From Pelagibius sp965227505 (GTDB taxonomy: Bacteria; Pseudomonadota; Alphaproteobacteria; Kiloniellales; Kiloniellaceae), in the NCBI RefSeq assembly GCF_965227505.1, contig NZ_OZ245757.1, positions 2,914,001 to 2,978,000 on the forward strand: a stretch of 64,000 nt of DNA, given 5' to 3'. Positions 43,046 to 53,430 of the stretch are shown here, piece after piece (the stretch's first letter is position 1; the number at the start of each line of letters is the position of its first letter). The translations under genes were made by a program, and so were the position numbers. Under the pieces are notes generated by a model, which ran no database searches, was not told where the DNA came from, and saw nothing but the letters and a program-made list of their open reading frames with translations.

Positions 43046-43061
43046 TGTTTCACGTGAAACA
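43046..43061. other. parS centromere site 2
   Basis: Second perfect TGTTTCACGTGAAACA, in the mnmE-mnmG spacer, 2.1 kb from site 1. Confidence 0.97.
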
Positions 43062-43075
43062 CCCCGAGACCTACA

Positions 43076-44584
43076 TCATTTGCCAATGCAGAAGTCCTGA
43101 AACACAATATCTAGTAGGTCTTCGACGTCGACACGCCCTGTCACCCGTCCGAGGGCCCGCACCGCCAGGCGCAGGTCTTCGGCGCGCAGCTCCGGCAGGC
43201 CCGCCGTCCCCACCCGCTCCAGCGCCGCCAGCCCGTCCTCCAGAGCACGCCTTTGACGCGCCCGCGTGATCTCCGCCGTTCCGCCTGCGAAACAGTCTTC
43301 GGCCTGGCGAATCAGCGCGGCAAGCAGCGCATCGAGACCTGCCCCGCTGCGGGCCGAAACCACAATCGGCGCGGCCCCCGCCACCGCCGTCATCCGTTCT
43401 GCCGCCGCGTCTGCCGCCGCCGGCGAGACCAGGTCCGCCTTGTTGAGCACCAGCAGGCTGCGGTGATCGGCAAAGCCCAGCAGGTCCGCTTCCGCCATGG
43501 CCATACCCCGGCGCGGAGATCGTTCCGCTGCCAGATCGAACACCAGCACCTTCAGATCGGCCGCTTCGGCCCGCTGCCGCGCGCGGGCCATGCCTTCGCG
43601 CTCGATGTCCCCCTGTGCCGAATCCAAGGGGGCCGGATCCAAGGGGGCCGGATCCAAGGGGGCCCGATCCCAGGGGGCCTCCGCAACGCCCACCGCCGGG
43701 CCGGAGCCACCCGCCGCAACCCGCGGCCGCTCCGCGGCCAGCGTCCGCAGCCCGGCGGTGTCGGCCAGGGTCACCGGATAGCCGCCCAGGTCCAGATGGA
43801 CCTCGATGACATCGCGGGTCGTGCCTGCGGTCTCCGAAACGATAGCCACCTCGCGCTCGGCCAGCGCGTTCAGCAGAGACGACTTGCCCGCATTGGGCGG
43901 GCCAAGGATCACCGCCGCGAGGCCGTCGCGCAGCCGCTCGCCACGGCGCCCGTCGGCAAGGGCGGCGCGGATCTCCGCCGCCACAGCGGCTGCGGCCTCC
44001 AGCGCCTCGGCTTCCATGGCCTCCGGCAGGTCCTCGTCGGCGAAATCGATGGCCGCTTCCGCATAGGCCAGAACCCGCGTCAGACGCGCCGACCACTCGG
44101 CGGTGCGCCGCGCCAGGCCCCCTTCCATCTGACGCAAGGCCTGGCGCCGCTGGGCCTCGGTCTCCGCGTCGATCAGATCGGCGAGCCCTTCCACCGCGGT
44201 CAGGTCCAGCTTGCCGTTGTCAAAGGCGCGGCGCGTGAACTCGCCCGCCTCGGCCGGCCGCAGACCCGGCAGGCGGGCGAGACACTGCAGTACGGCGGCC
44301 ATGACCGCCCGCCCGCCATGGACCTGCAGCTCCGCCATGTCCTCGCCGGTGAAGCTGCCGGGCCCCGGAAACCACAGCACCAGCGCCTGATCGATGGGTG
44401 CATGATCGGCGGGATCGCACAGCCGTCTGAGGGCAGCCCGGCGCGGCGGCGGCAGTTCGGCCCCGGTGAGCGCCCGCAGGGCGGCGCCCGCTTCAGGCCC
44501 GGACAGGCGCACCACCGCCACGCCGGCCCTGCCCGGCGCCGTCGAGGGCGCGAACACCGTTTCCGCCTGCCGCTCGTTATCCAT
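43076..44584 (-). CDS. mnmE: tRNA modification GTPase MnmE, with insertion in the G domain
   Basis: 502 residues from ATG 44584 (an in-frame ATG at 44608 adds eight residues). N-terminal tetrahydrofolate-binding domain (STAPGRAGVAVVRLSG), helical domain, and G domain with GPPNAGKSSLLNAL, TAGTTRD, DTAGLR and NKAD; it ends in the conserved CIGK. Partner of MnmG. Unusually, about 40 extra residues follow DTAGLR at switch II, half of them an APLDP pentapeptide repeat made by a 15-bp minisatellite; normal homologs have only a few residues here. No Shine-Dalgarno is evident at either start. Confidence 0.95.
   Translation of the reverse strand: MDNERQAETVFAPSTAPGRAGVAVVRLSGPEAGAALRALTGAELPPPRRAALRRLCDPADHAPIDQALVLWFPGPGSFTGEDMAELQVHGGRAVMAAVLQCLARLPGLRPAEAGEFTRRAFDNGKLDLTAVEGLADLIDAETEAQRRQALRQMEGGLARRTAEWSARLTRVLAYAEAAIDFADEDLPEAMEAEALEAAAAVAAEIRAALADGRRGERLRDGLAAVILGPPNAGKSSLLNALAEREVAIVSETAGTTRDVIEVHLDLGGYPVTLADTAGLRTLAAERPRVAAGGSGPAVGVAEAPWDRAPLDPAPLDPAPLDSAQGDIEREGMARARQRAEAADLKVLVFDLAAERSPRRGMAMAEADLLGFADHRSLLVLNKADLVSPAAADAAAERMTAVAGAAPIVVSARSGAGLDALLAALIRQAEDCFAGGTAEITRARQRRALEDGLAALERVGTAGLPELRAEDLRLAVRALGRVTGRVDVEDLLDIVFQDFCIGK
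43622..43679. repeat. 15-bp in-frame tandem repeat inside mnmE, about 3.9 copies
   Basis: Unit ATCCAAGGGGGCCGG at 43622, 43637, 43652 and a partial 43667. On the minus strand it encodes APLDP units within the G-domain insertion. Confidence 0.94.
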
Positions 44585-44651
44585 TAGAAATTCTAACTTC
44601 GAGTTCATTTATTTAAATGATATCAATATCATATCAAGTATGCTCTTAGCC
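44585..44651. promoter_or_regulatory. AT-rich palindromic spacer upstream of mnmE
   Basis: The 67 bases between DUF6489 and mnmE are about three-quarters A/T in an otherwise GC-rich region. They contain TTAGAAATTCTAA (44585-44597), ATTTAAAT (44611-44618) and ATGATAT/ATATCAT with a 2-base spacer (44617-44632). Likely the mnmE promoter or an operator; no known motif is matched. Confidence 0.5.
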
Positions 44652-44909
44652 TCACTCATCTTTAGGGGCCTTGTCGCGGGCCGCCTTGGTCATCTGCGAC
44701 CAAAAGGCTTTCTGCAGCTGCTCCCAGCCCTGGATGCCGGCTGGAAGCCACGTTTTGAAAAGCTGCTCCGGTTCCATGGCGGCGAGGTTTGCCATCATGC
44801 GCCTTTGCATTTCATCCATCACCGCCTTCTGCATCGGCCCGACGTCCGGCAGACCGAGAAAGGCGCGCGCCTCCTCCGGGGTGCAATCGATGTCGACATG
44901 GATTTTCAT
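44652..44909 (-). CDS. DUF6489 family small protein
   Basis: 85 residues from ATG 44909: MKIHVDIDCTPEEARAFLGL, a MQKAVMDEMQRRMM helix, and a C-terminal Trp/Gln-rich amphipathic helix. The family is small, alphaproteobacterial and of unknown function, commonly next to mnmE as here. The much longer open frame upstream is Arg/Pro-rich and not credible. Confidence 0.88.
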   Translation of the reverse strand: MKIHVDIDCTPEEARAFLGLPDVGPMQKAVMDEMQRRMMANLAAMEPEQLFKTWLPAGIQGWEQLQKAFWSQMTKAARDKAPKDE

Positions 44910-45235
44910 GGCTGCGTCATCCCTTTTTTCTTGCCGCGCGCTGGTCCAGGCGTTGACGGACGAAGCCCGCACCGATACCGGAGAGCGCCGACGTCCTCTG
45001 CCCGAACGCGGCGTCCAGGCAGGTCTCCCCCATGGATTTCCTCCAAGGATTCCCCCAGACATTTCATGGTTGAGCCAAGGGGCCTTTGCCACCCATATAG
45101 AGGTCAGTGTTCGCACCCGGCAAGGGGGGAGGCCGCCGCGCCCGTCCGGCACCGATCGGGGCTGGCGCCGATCCCCCGGTCCGCCGTTCGTCCGCCGCCT
45201 GCCCGCCGCCTGTTTCAGCGCTGAAGGACCTCGCC
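44910..45235. other. 326-bp spacer between divergent genes
   Basis: No gene supported. A TATAGA hexamer at 45096-45101 could be a -10 element for the rightward thioredoxin-domain gene, but no good -35 is at the right distance. Nothing else structured was seen. Confidence 0.4.
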
Positions 45236-47340
<2,105 letters not shown>

Positions 47341-47344
<4 letters not shown>

Positions 47345-47829
47345 CCCGCCGCCACCGCGGCCTCGACACGCCGACCGGCCCCCTGCGCGTGACTGAGGAG
47401 GACGGCACCATCGTGCAGGTCACCTGGGTCGCCAGCCGAAGCAGCGCGGCGAACGAACCCTCTCCGCTGCTCGACGACGCGGCGGCACAGATCGACGCCT
47501 ACTTCGCCGGCGACCTGCGCGCCTTCGAGCTGCCCCTGAAACCCTTCGGCAGCGCGTTTCAGCGGGCGGTCTGGGCGGAGATGCTGCGCATCCCCTACGG
47601 CGAGACCCGCTCCTACGGCGATCTGGCCGCGGCGACCGGCGGCGTCGCCCGTGCCGTCGGCGGTGCCTGCGGCGCCAACCCCATTCCCATCCTCATTCCC
47701 TGCCACCGGGTTCTGGCCGCCGACCGCGCCCTCGGCGGATTTTCCGGCGGCCGCGGCAGCGACACCAAGGCCGAGCTCCTCACCCTCGAAGGCGCCTGGC
47801 CGATCCAGCACAGCCTGCTGTTCTCGTAG
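47341..47829 (+). CDS. ogt: Methylated-DNA-protein cysteine methyltransferase
   Basis: 162 residues. The acceptor site is IPCHRV with Cys121, and FQRAVWAEMLRIPYGETRSYG is the DNA-recognition helix region with its Arg finger (about 74-94). It repairs O6-alkylguanine by one-time transfer to Cys121. There is no Ada N-terminal domain, so it is a stand-alone Ogt type. It is coupled to the upstream gene by an ATGA overlap. Confidence 0.94.
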
Positions 47830-47930
47830 GACCTCAATCTTCCGCGCTGGCGTGATGACAGGCGTCGCCGCCGAGAGATAAGCTCTGCACAAAACCAAAG
47901 TCTGATGCATCACTTCAAGGGGGACATCCC

Positions 47931-48623
47931 ATGGCGGAAGTAAACATCGAAGGCAAAGACGGTACCTTCATGGTCTATGTCGCGATTCCGGAGGCCACGC
48001 CGGCGCCGGGCATCGTCGTCGCGCAGGAGATCTTCGGCGTCAATCAGGTGATGCGCGAGACCTGTGACTGGCTGGCAAGCCAGGGCTTCGTCGCCGCCTG
48101 TCCCGATCTCTTCTGGCGCATCGAACCGGGCATCCAACTCACCGACCAGAGCCAGGCGGAATGGGACCGCGCCTTCGAACTCTTCGGGCTCTTCGATGTC
48201 GACAAAGGCATCGAAGACCTGAAGACGACCCTTGGCATGTTGAATGCGCACATGGTCTCCAACGGAAAGTCCGGCACCCTGGGATACTGTCTCGGCGGCA
48301 AGCTGGCCTACCTCATGGCCACACGCTCCGACGCCGACGCCAACGTCGGTTACTACGGCGTCGGTCTGGGGGACCTTCTGGGCGAGGCCGGCAGCATCAG
48401 CCATCCCCTGATGCTGCACATTGCCGAGAAAGACCAGTTCTCCTCCGCCGAGGAGATCGCGAAGGTCCAGGCGGGGCTTGCCGGCAACGACCAGGTGACG
48501 GTGCATCTCTACGAGGGCCAGGACCACGCCTTCGCCCGCAAGGGCGGCCAGCACTACGATGCCGCATCGGCCGAGCTGGCCAACCAGCGCACCATCGATT
48601 TCTTCAAACAGGCGCTGGCCTAG
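47931..48623 (+). CDS. Dienelactone hydrolase family protein
   Basis: 230 residues, alpha/beta hydrolase with a Cys nucleophile: GYCLGGK (Cys120), QEIFGVN (Glu33, which activates the Cys), AEKDQFSS (Asp) and DHAFARKGG (His). This is the dienelactone-hydrolase triad C-D-H. The physiological substrate is uncertain, since no chlorocatechol pathway is nearby. A quinone oxidoreductase gene begins 15 bases downstream, so the two are probably cotranscribed. Confidence 0.93.
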   Translation: MAEVNIEGKDGTFMVYVAIPEATPAPGIVVAQEIFGVNQVMRETCDWLASQGFVAACPDLFWRIEPGIQLTDQSQAEWDRAFELFGLFDVDKGIEDLKTTLGMLNAHMVSNGKSGTLGYCLGGKLAYLMATRSDADANVGYYGVGLGDLLGEAGSISHPLMLHIAEKDQFSSAEEIAKVQAGLAGNDQVTVHLYEGQDHAFARKGGQHYDAASAELANQRTIDFFKQALA

Positions 48624-48638
48624 AAAGGGGACGCAGTC

Positions 48639-49616
48639 ATGACCAAAGCCGTCCGCATTCACGAACCCGGCGGTCCCGACGCCCTGGTCTATGAGGATGT
48701 CGAGGTGCCTGCGCCCGGCGCCGGCGAGGTCCTGATCGAACAGACCGCCTGCGGCCTCAACTACATCGACGTCTACCACCGCAACGGGCTCTATCCCCTG
48801 GCCGCCCTGCCGGCGGTGATCGGCATGGAGGGGGCGGGGACGGTCGCCGCGGTGGGCGACGGCGTCACCGCCTTTCAGCCCGGCGACCGCGTCGCCTATG
48901 CCGACGCCCCGCCGGGCGCCTACGCCGAGGCGCGGCTCATGCCCTGGCACCGCCTGGTGAAACTGCCCGATGCGATCAGCGACCAGCAGGCTGCGGCGAT
49001 GATGCTGCAGGGCATGACCGTGGAATACCTGGTCCGCCGCACCTACGCGGTGCAGCCCGGCGACACGGTGCTGTTCCACGCCGCCGCCGGCGGCGTCGGC
49101 CTCATCGCCTGCCAGTGGCTGAATCATCTGGGCGCCACCGTCATCGGCACCGTGGGCTCGGAGGAAAAGGCGGCGCTCGCCAAGGCGCACGGCTGCCACC
49201 ATACGATCAATTACCGCGAAGAGGACTTCACCGCGCGGGTGCGCGAACTGACCGGCGGCGCCGGCGTCCCGGTGGTCTACGATTCCATCGGCAAGGACAC
49301 CTTCGAGGGCTCGCTGGACTGCCTGAAGCCGCGCGGCCTGATGGTGAGCTTCGGCAATGCCTCCGGCCCGGTGCCGCCCTTCAACCCGGCCATCCTCGGC
49401 CAGAAGGGCTCGCTCTATCTCACCCGCCCCAGCCTGATGACCTACAACGCCCAGCGCGAGGAGCTGGAGACCTCCGCCGCCGCGCTCTTCGAGGTGGTGA
49501 CTTCGGGCAAGGTGAAGATCGAGGTGAACCAGACCTATCCCTTGAGCGAGACCGCCCAGGCCCACAGCGACCTGGAGGCCCGCAAGACCACCGGCTCGAC
49601 GGTGCTGTTGCCGTAG
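48639..49616 (+). CDS. NADPH:quinone oxidoreductase (zeta-crystallin type)
   Basis: 325 residues, MDR superfamily without zinc ligands. CGLNYIDVYHRNGLYP (about 34-49) and the Rossmann motif AAAGGVGLIACQ (about 149-160) define the quinone reductase branch, and YREEDF with VYDSIGKDTFEGSLDCL is typical. It reduces quinones with NADPH. Follows the dienelactone hydrolase gene; a role in aromatic or electrophile detoxification is plausible. Confidence 0.94.
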   Translation: MTKAVRIHEPGGPDALVYEDVEVPAPGAGEVLIEQTACGLNYIDVYHRNGLYPLAALPAVIGMEGAGTVAAVGDGVTAFQPGDRVAYADAPPGAYAEARLMPWHRLVKLPDAISDQQAAAMMLQGMTVEYLVRRTYAVQPGDTVLFHAAAGGVGLIACQWLNHLGATVIGTVGSEEKAALAKAHGCHHTINYREEDFTARVRELTGGAGVPVVYDSIGKDTFEGSLDCLKPRGLMVSFGNASGPVPPFNPAILGQKGSLYLTRPSLMTYNAQREELETSAAALFEVVTSGKVKIEVNQTYPLSETAQAHSDLEARKTTGSTVLLP

Positions 49617-49658
49617 AGAAGGCATAGCCCGACGGCGCAGGAACGAACGGCCGCCGGC

Positions 49659-50978
<1,320 letters not shown>

Positions 50979-50994
50979 AGACCCGCTCCTCCCT

Positions 50995-51549
50995 TCACGA
51001 TGTCCAGTGGATGTGGAATTCGCACTCGGGGTCGCCCCGGTGCAGACAGCGCGTTTCCTCGACTTCGGCCACATCGCCGTAGTGGGCGATCACGCGCCGC
51101 GCCAGTGCGCGGTACAGCCGGCAGAGACGGTTGGGCGAGCGGTAGTGGACGACCAGTTCCCGCCCCTGCTTTTCGATGCGGAACTTCTGCGTGACCGCAC
51201 GGCTGGCTTCCGGGTCCGACAGGCCCGCGGCAAAGCCGTTGTGGATCTCGGGATGCTGTTCCAGCAGCGCCCGCGCCGTGGAGCACATCGCGTACCACGC
51301 GGGAAACCGCTTCTGCGTGTCCTTGAGAAAGGCCGCCGCCCAGCGGTCGCAGATCTCTTCGTCGTGAAGGCCGAGCACCTCACCGGCCGCAGTCAGCAGG
51401 CGCTGGCATTCCGCGTCGGCGTAGATCTCGCTCATGCGATAGCGGCGATCGACGGGCACATCGGCCCGGCGCCTCACCTCGGCGACGGCGGCCGCTCCGC
51501 CCTCGGCCTCTATCGCCTGCAGCAGCGGCCTGAAGGGATATCCCAGCAT
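50995..51549 (-). CDS. H-NOX-like heme/NO-sensing protein
   Basis: 184 residues, single domain. Layout fits HNOB/H-NOX: AGEVLGL (about 55-61), a helix with HPEIHNGF placing His103 where the proximal haem ligand sits in known H-NOX proteins, and HYRSPNR where Y-x-S-x-R normally binds haem propionates (Tyr136, Ser138; the final Arg is Asn140, with Arg141 next). A CLHRGDPECEFHI tail ends it. It forms an operon with the sigma-54 activator and diverges from a globin gene. ATG 51549 follows AAAGGAGA. A V4R-type sensor is the alternative fold, since the C-x-GD-C tail also occurs there. Confidence 0.72.
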   Translation of the reverse strand: MLGYPFRPLLQAIEAEGGAAAVAEVRRRADVPVDRRYRMSEIYADAECQRLLTAAGEVLGLHDEEICDRWAAAFLKDTQKRFPAWYAMCSTARALLEQHPEIHNGFAAGLSDPEASRAVTQKFRIEKQGRELVVHYRSPNRLCRLYRALARRVIAHYGDVAEVEETRCLHRGDPECEFHIHWTS

Positions 51550-51615
51550 GGCGGGATCTCCTTTCGGTCTGAGCCTGCGGCGAAGGCCGGATGCGGCCTC
51601 TGCACTCTATCACAA

Positions 51616-51672
51616 ACCGCAGGATCTTGCGGCCTCACCGCAAGACTCCGTGAAACCGCAAAATCCTGCGGT
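51616..51672. promoter_or_regulatory. Candidate enhancer sites (UAS) for the sigma-54 activator
   Basis: Two inverted repeats CCGCA-N6-TGCGG at 51617-51632 and 51656-51671, plus a third left half ACCGCA at 51637. Left halves are spaced 21 and 18 bp apart, close to two helical turns. They lie 67 bp or more upstream of the sigma-54-type promoter, the usual place for activator binding sites. Confidence 0.65.
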
Positions 51673-51738
51673 GCCGCGGCGGCGCCTGATCGCTGGAAAA
51701 AGTCAGGCGAATCAGATCGCTGGAGGGATCGCGGAGTT

Positions 51739-51754
51739 TGGTACGGATCCTGCT
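51739..51754 (+). promoter_or_regulatory. Sigma-54 (-24/-12) promoter of the globin gene
   Basis: TGGTACG-GATC-CTGCT: GG at 51740-51741 and GC at 51752-51753 with exactly 10 bp between, matching the consensus TGGCACG-N4-TTGCW with two mismatches. It points at the globin gene 81 bp downstream. Confidence 0.72.
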
Positions 51755-51834
51755 CTCTTCTCCCGGTGAAACGGGACGGACGCTGGTGCGGCGGCCCCCC
51801 GGCGCTTCTTGACCTGCAGAAGGAGACCCCGACC

Positions 51835-52251
51835 ATGACCGAAGACGAACGCAGCCTCGTCCAGGAAAGCTGGGAGAAAGTACGACCGATCTCCAGCCAG
51901 GCCGCCGCCCTCTTCTACGGCCGCCTGTTCATTCTGGCCCCTGACCTGAAGTCCCTGTTCAAAGGCGACATGACCGCACAGGGCGAACGCCTCATGCATA
52001 TGATCGACACGGCGGTCGGCGGACTGGAGAACCTGGACGAACTGGTCCCGGCCCTGGAAGCGCTCGGCGAACGCCATGCCGGGTACGGCGTCACCGAAGC
52101 GGACTACGACACCGTCGCCAGCGCCTTGCTGTGGACGCTGGAACAAGGCCTGGGGACAGATTTCACGGACGAGGTGAAGACCGCCTGGGTCTCCGCTTAC
52201 AGCGTTCTCGCCGACACCATGAAACGGGCCGCTGCCGCGGCGGCGGCATAG
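51835..52251 (+). CDS. Single-domain bacterial hemoglobin
   Basis: 138 residues, a complete globin fold and no reductase domain. Proximal haem His81 in ERHAGYGV (F helix), LFYGRLFILAPDLKSLFK for the A-C helices, and a Gln49 candidate at distal E7, like Vitreoscilla-type globins. It binds O2 and NO and typically aids NO dioxygenation or respiration. ATG 51835 follows AGAAGGAGA. It is divergent from the H-NOX-like/sigma-54 operon with a sigma-54-type promoter in front, so likely induced by that pair. Confidence 0.93.
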   Translation: MTEDERSLVQESWEKVRPISSQAAALFYGRLFILAPDLKSLFKGDMTAQGERLMHMIDTAVGGLENLDELVPALEALGERHAGYGVTEADYDTVASALLWTLEQGLGTDFTDEVKTAWVSAYSVLADTMKRAAAAAAA

Positions 52252-52308
52252 GCAAGCGCCGGTGGCAATCGACAGACCCATCCTCTGTTTGTCTGACCGC
52301 AGACTGCC

Positions 52309-52638
52309 TCAATGCACGCTCGCCTTCGAGAAGACGTTGATGATGCCGACACCGCCCAGGATGAGGGCGATGCCGAGGATCGCCGGCACATCGAGGCTCT
52401 GGCGAAACACCACCACGCCGATCAGCGAGATGATGACGATGCCGACGCCGGCCCAGATCGCATAGGTGATACCCAGGGGAATCGCGCGCAGCGCCAAGGA
52501 CAGAAAGAACAGCGCGACAGCGAAACTGACGACCGAGAAGGCGCCCAGGCCGATGCGCGAAAAGCCGTCGGACTGCTTCAGCACGCTGGTGCCGATGACC
52601 TCGGCGACGATGGCAAGAGACAGGTAGATCCAGTGCAT
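52309..52638 (-). CDS. Small multidrug resistance (SMR) efflux protein
   Basis: 109 residues, four membrane helices. The membrane-embedded Glu13 (IVAEVIGTSVLK) that couples protons to cation export is present, with the YAIWAGVG motif of helix 3 (EmrE/QacE type). It exports lipophilic cations as a dimer. It lies 8 bases after the TetR regulator gene on the same strand, so regulator and pump form one operon, autorepressed through the operator at 53292. Confidence 0.94.
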   Translation of the reverse strand: MHWIYLSLAIVAEVIGTSVLKQSDGFSRIGLGAFSVVSFAVALFFLSLALRAIPLGITYAIWAGVGIVIISLIGVVVFRQSLDVPAILGIALILGGVGIINVFSKASVH

Positions 52639-52646
52639 GGCTGTTC

Positions 52647-53255
52647 CTATTCCCAGCTTTCCAGAAGTTTCCCCATGGCCCGGGAGATGTCGTCGATCAT
52701 GGCGTCGACACGGCCGTTTTCGGTTTGGCCATCTGCGATCTGCAGTTGCAGCGCGGCACCGTCGATCAGCGCCATCAGAACCCGCGCCAGGGCGGCGCAG
52801 CGCGCCTCATCGAGATGCGGCGCCATGACGGCGACGAGCCGCCCCGTGTCGTCGTGCAACGCGCCGTACCCTTCCGCCTTCAGGCGGGCATAGCGCGGAT
52901 CGTCCAGCGCCAGGAATTCGGCGATGGCGTAGAAGCGGCCTGCCGGACCCGCGTAGGACCGCAGCAGGGCCTCGACGGCTTCGCGGATGCAGCGTTCGGG
53001 CGTTTTCGGGTCCCAGGCGATCGCCCGGAGAAGCGCCGCGGAGCGCTCCGTCTCCTGGACGATGACCGCCGCGATCAGGCTGTCCTTGGTGGGAAAGTAG
53101 TACTGCAGATTGCCCAGCGAAATCCCAAGGACCTGCGTAATCATCCGCAGCGAGACCTGGCTGTAACCGTCGTCAAGCAGCGCCTGCCGCGCCGCCGCCA
53201 GAATGGCTGCGCGCCGCGCTTCACCCTTGGACAGCAGTCTCTCTGCGTCGGCCAT
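52647..53255 (-). CDS. TetR-family regulator (BetI-like)
   Basis: 202 residues from ATG 53255 with GAGGG upstream; the frame extends 10 residues further. N-terminal HTH with DDGYSQVSLRMITQVLGISLGNLQYYF (about 29-55) and a BetI-type C-terminal ligand domain. The downstream SMR pump is its probable target. A perfect 15-bp palindrome 37 bases before the start is a likely operator. Confidence 0.92.
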   Translation of the reverse strand: MADAERLLSKGEARRAAILAAARQALLDDGYSQVSLRMITQVLGISLGNLQYYFPTKDSLIAAVIVQETERSAALLRAIAWDPKTPERCIREAVEALLRSYAGPAGRFYAIAEFLALDDPRYARLKAEGYGALHDDTGRLVAVMAPHLDEARCAALARVLMALIDGAALQLQIADGQTENGRVDAMIDDISRAMGKLLESWE

Positions 53256-53291
53256 CGGCGCCCTCGTCAAGAACCGGCCGACCACAGATAA

Positions 53292-53306
53292 TAGGTCAAT
53301 GACCTA
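53292..53306. promoter_or_regulatory. Palindromic operator upstream of tetR-SMR operon
   Basis: TAGGTCA-A-TGACCTA, perfect 7-bp arms around one base, beside a -10-like TATTAT on the minus strand. Position and symmetry fit TetR-family autoregulation. Confidence 0.7.
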
Positions 53307-53344
53307 AAATCAAGAGCCGGTATCCCGCGTGACAAGGTATCGCG

Positions 53345-53377
53345 CATGAAAAAAGGGCCCGGTCGCTGACCGGGCCC
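53345..53377 (-). terminator. Intrinsic terminator downstream of rho
   Basis: Perfect 10-bp stem GGGCCCGGTC (53355-53364) / GACCGGGCCC (53368-53377) with a 3-base loop; on the minus strand it is followed by TTTTTTC. It stands 54 bases after the rho stop. Confidence 0.9.
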
Positions 53378-53430
53378 GTGTCATTTGCCATCGTGCCGGC
53401 AGTCTTGCCGCCGTCACAAACTCGACGCTG

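Noticed and set aside
40406..43057. 883-codon plus-strand frame opposite rsmG and mnmG
   Set aside because: Covers two conserved genes and has no domain; shadow of high-GC coding DNA.
45107..45235. Upstream ATG start for the YyaL-family gene
   Set aside because: The added 43 residues are Arg/Pro/Ala-rich and unlike the family; TTG 45236 has a better ribosome site and fits homologous N-termini.
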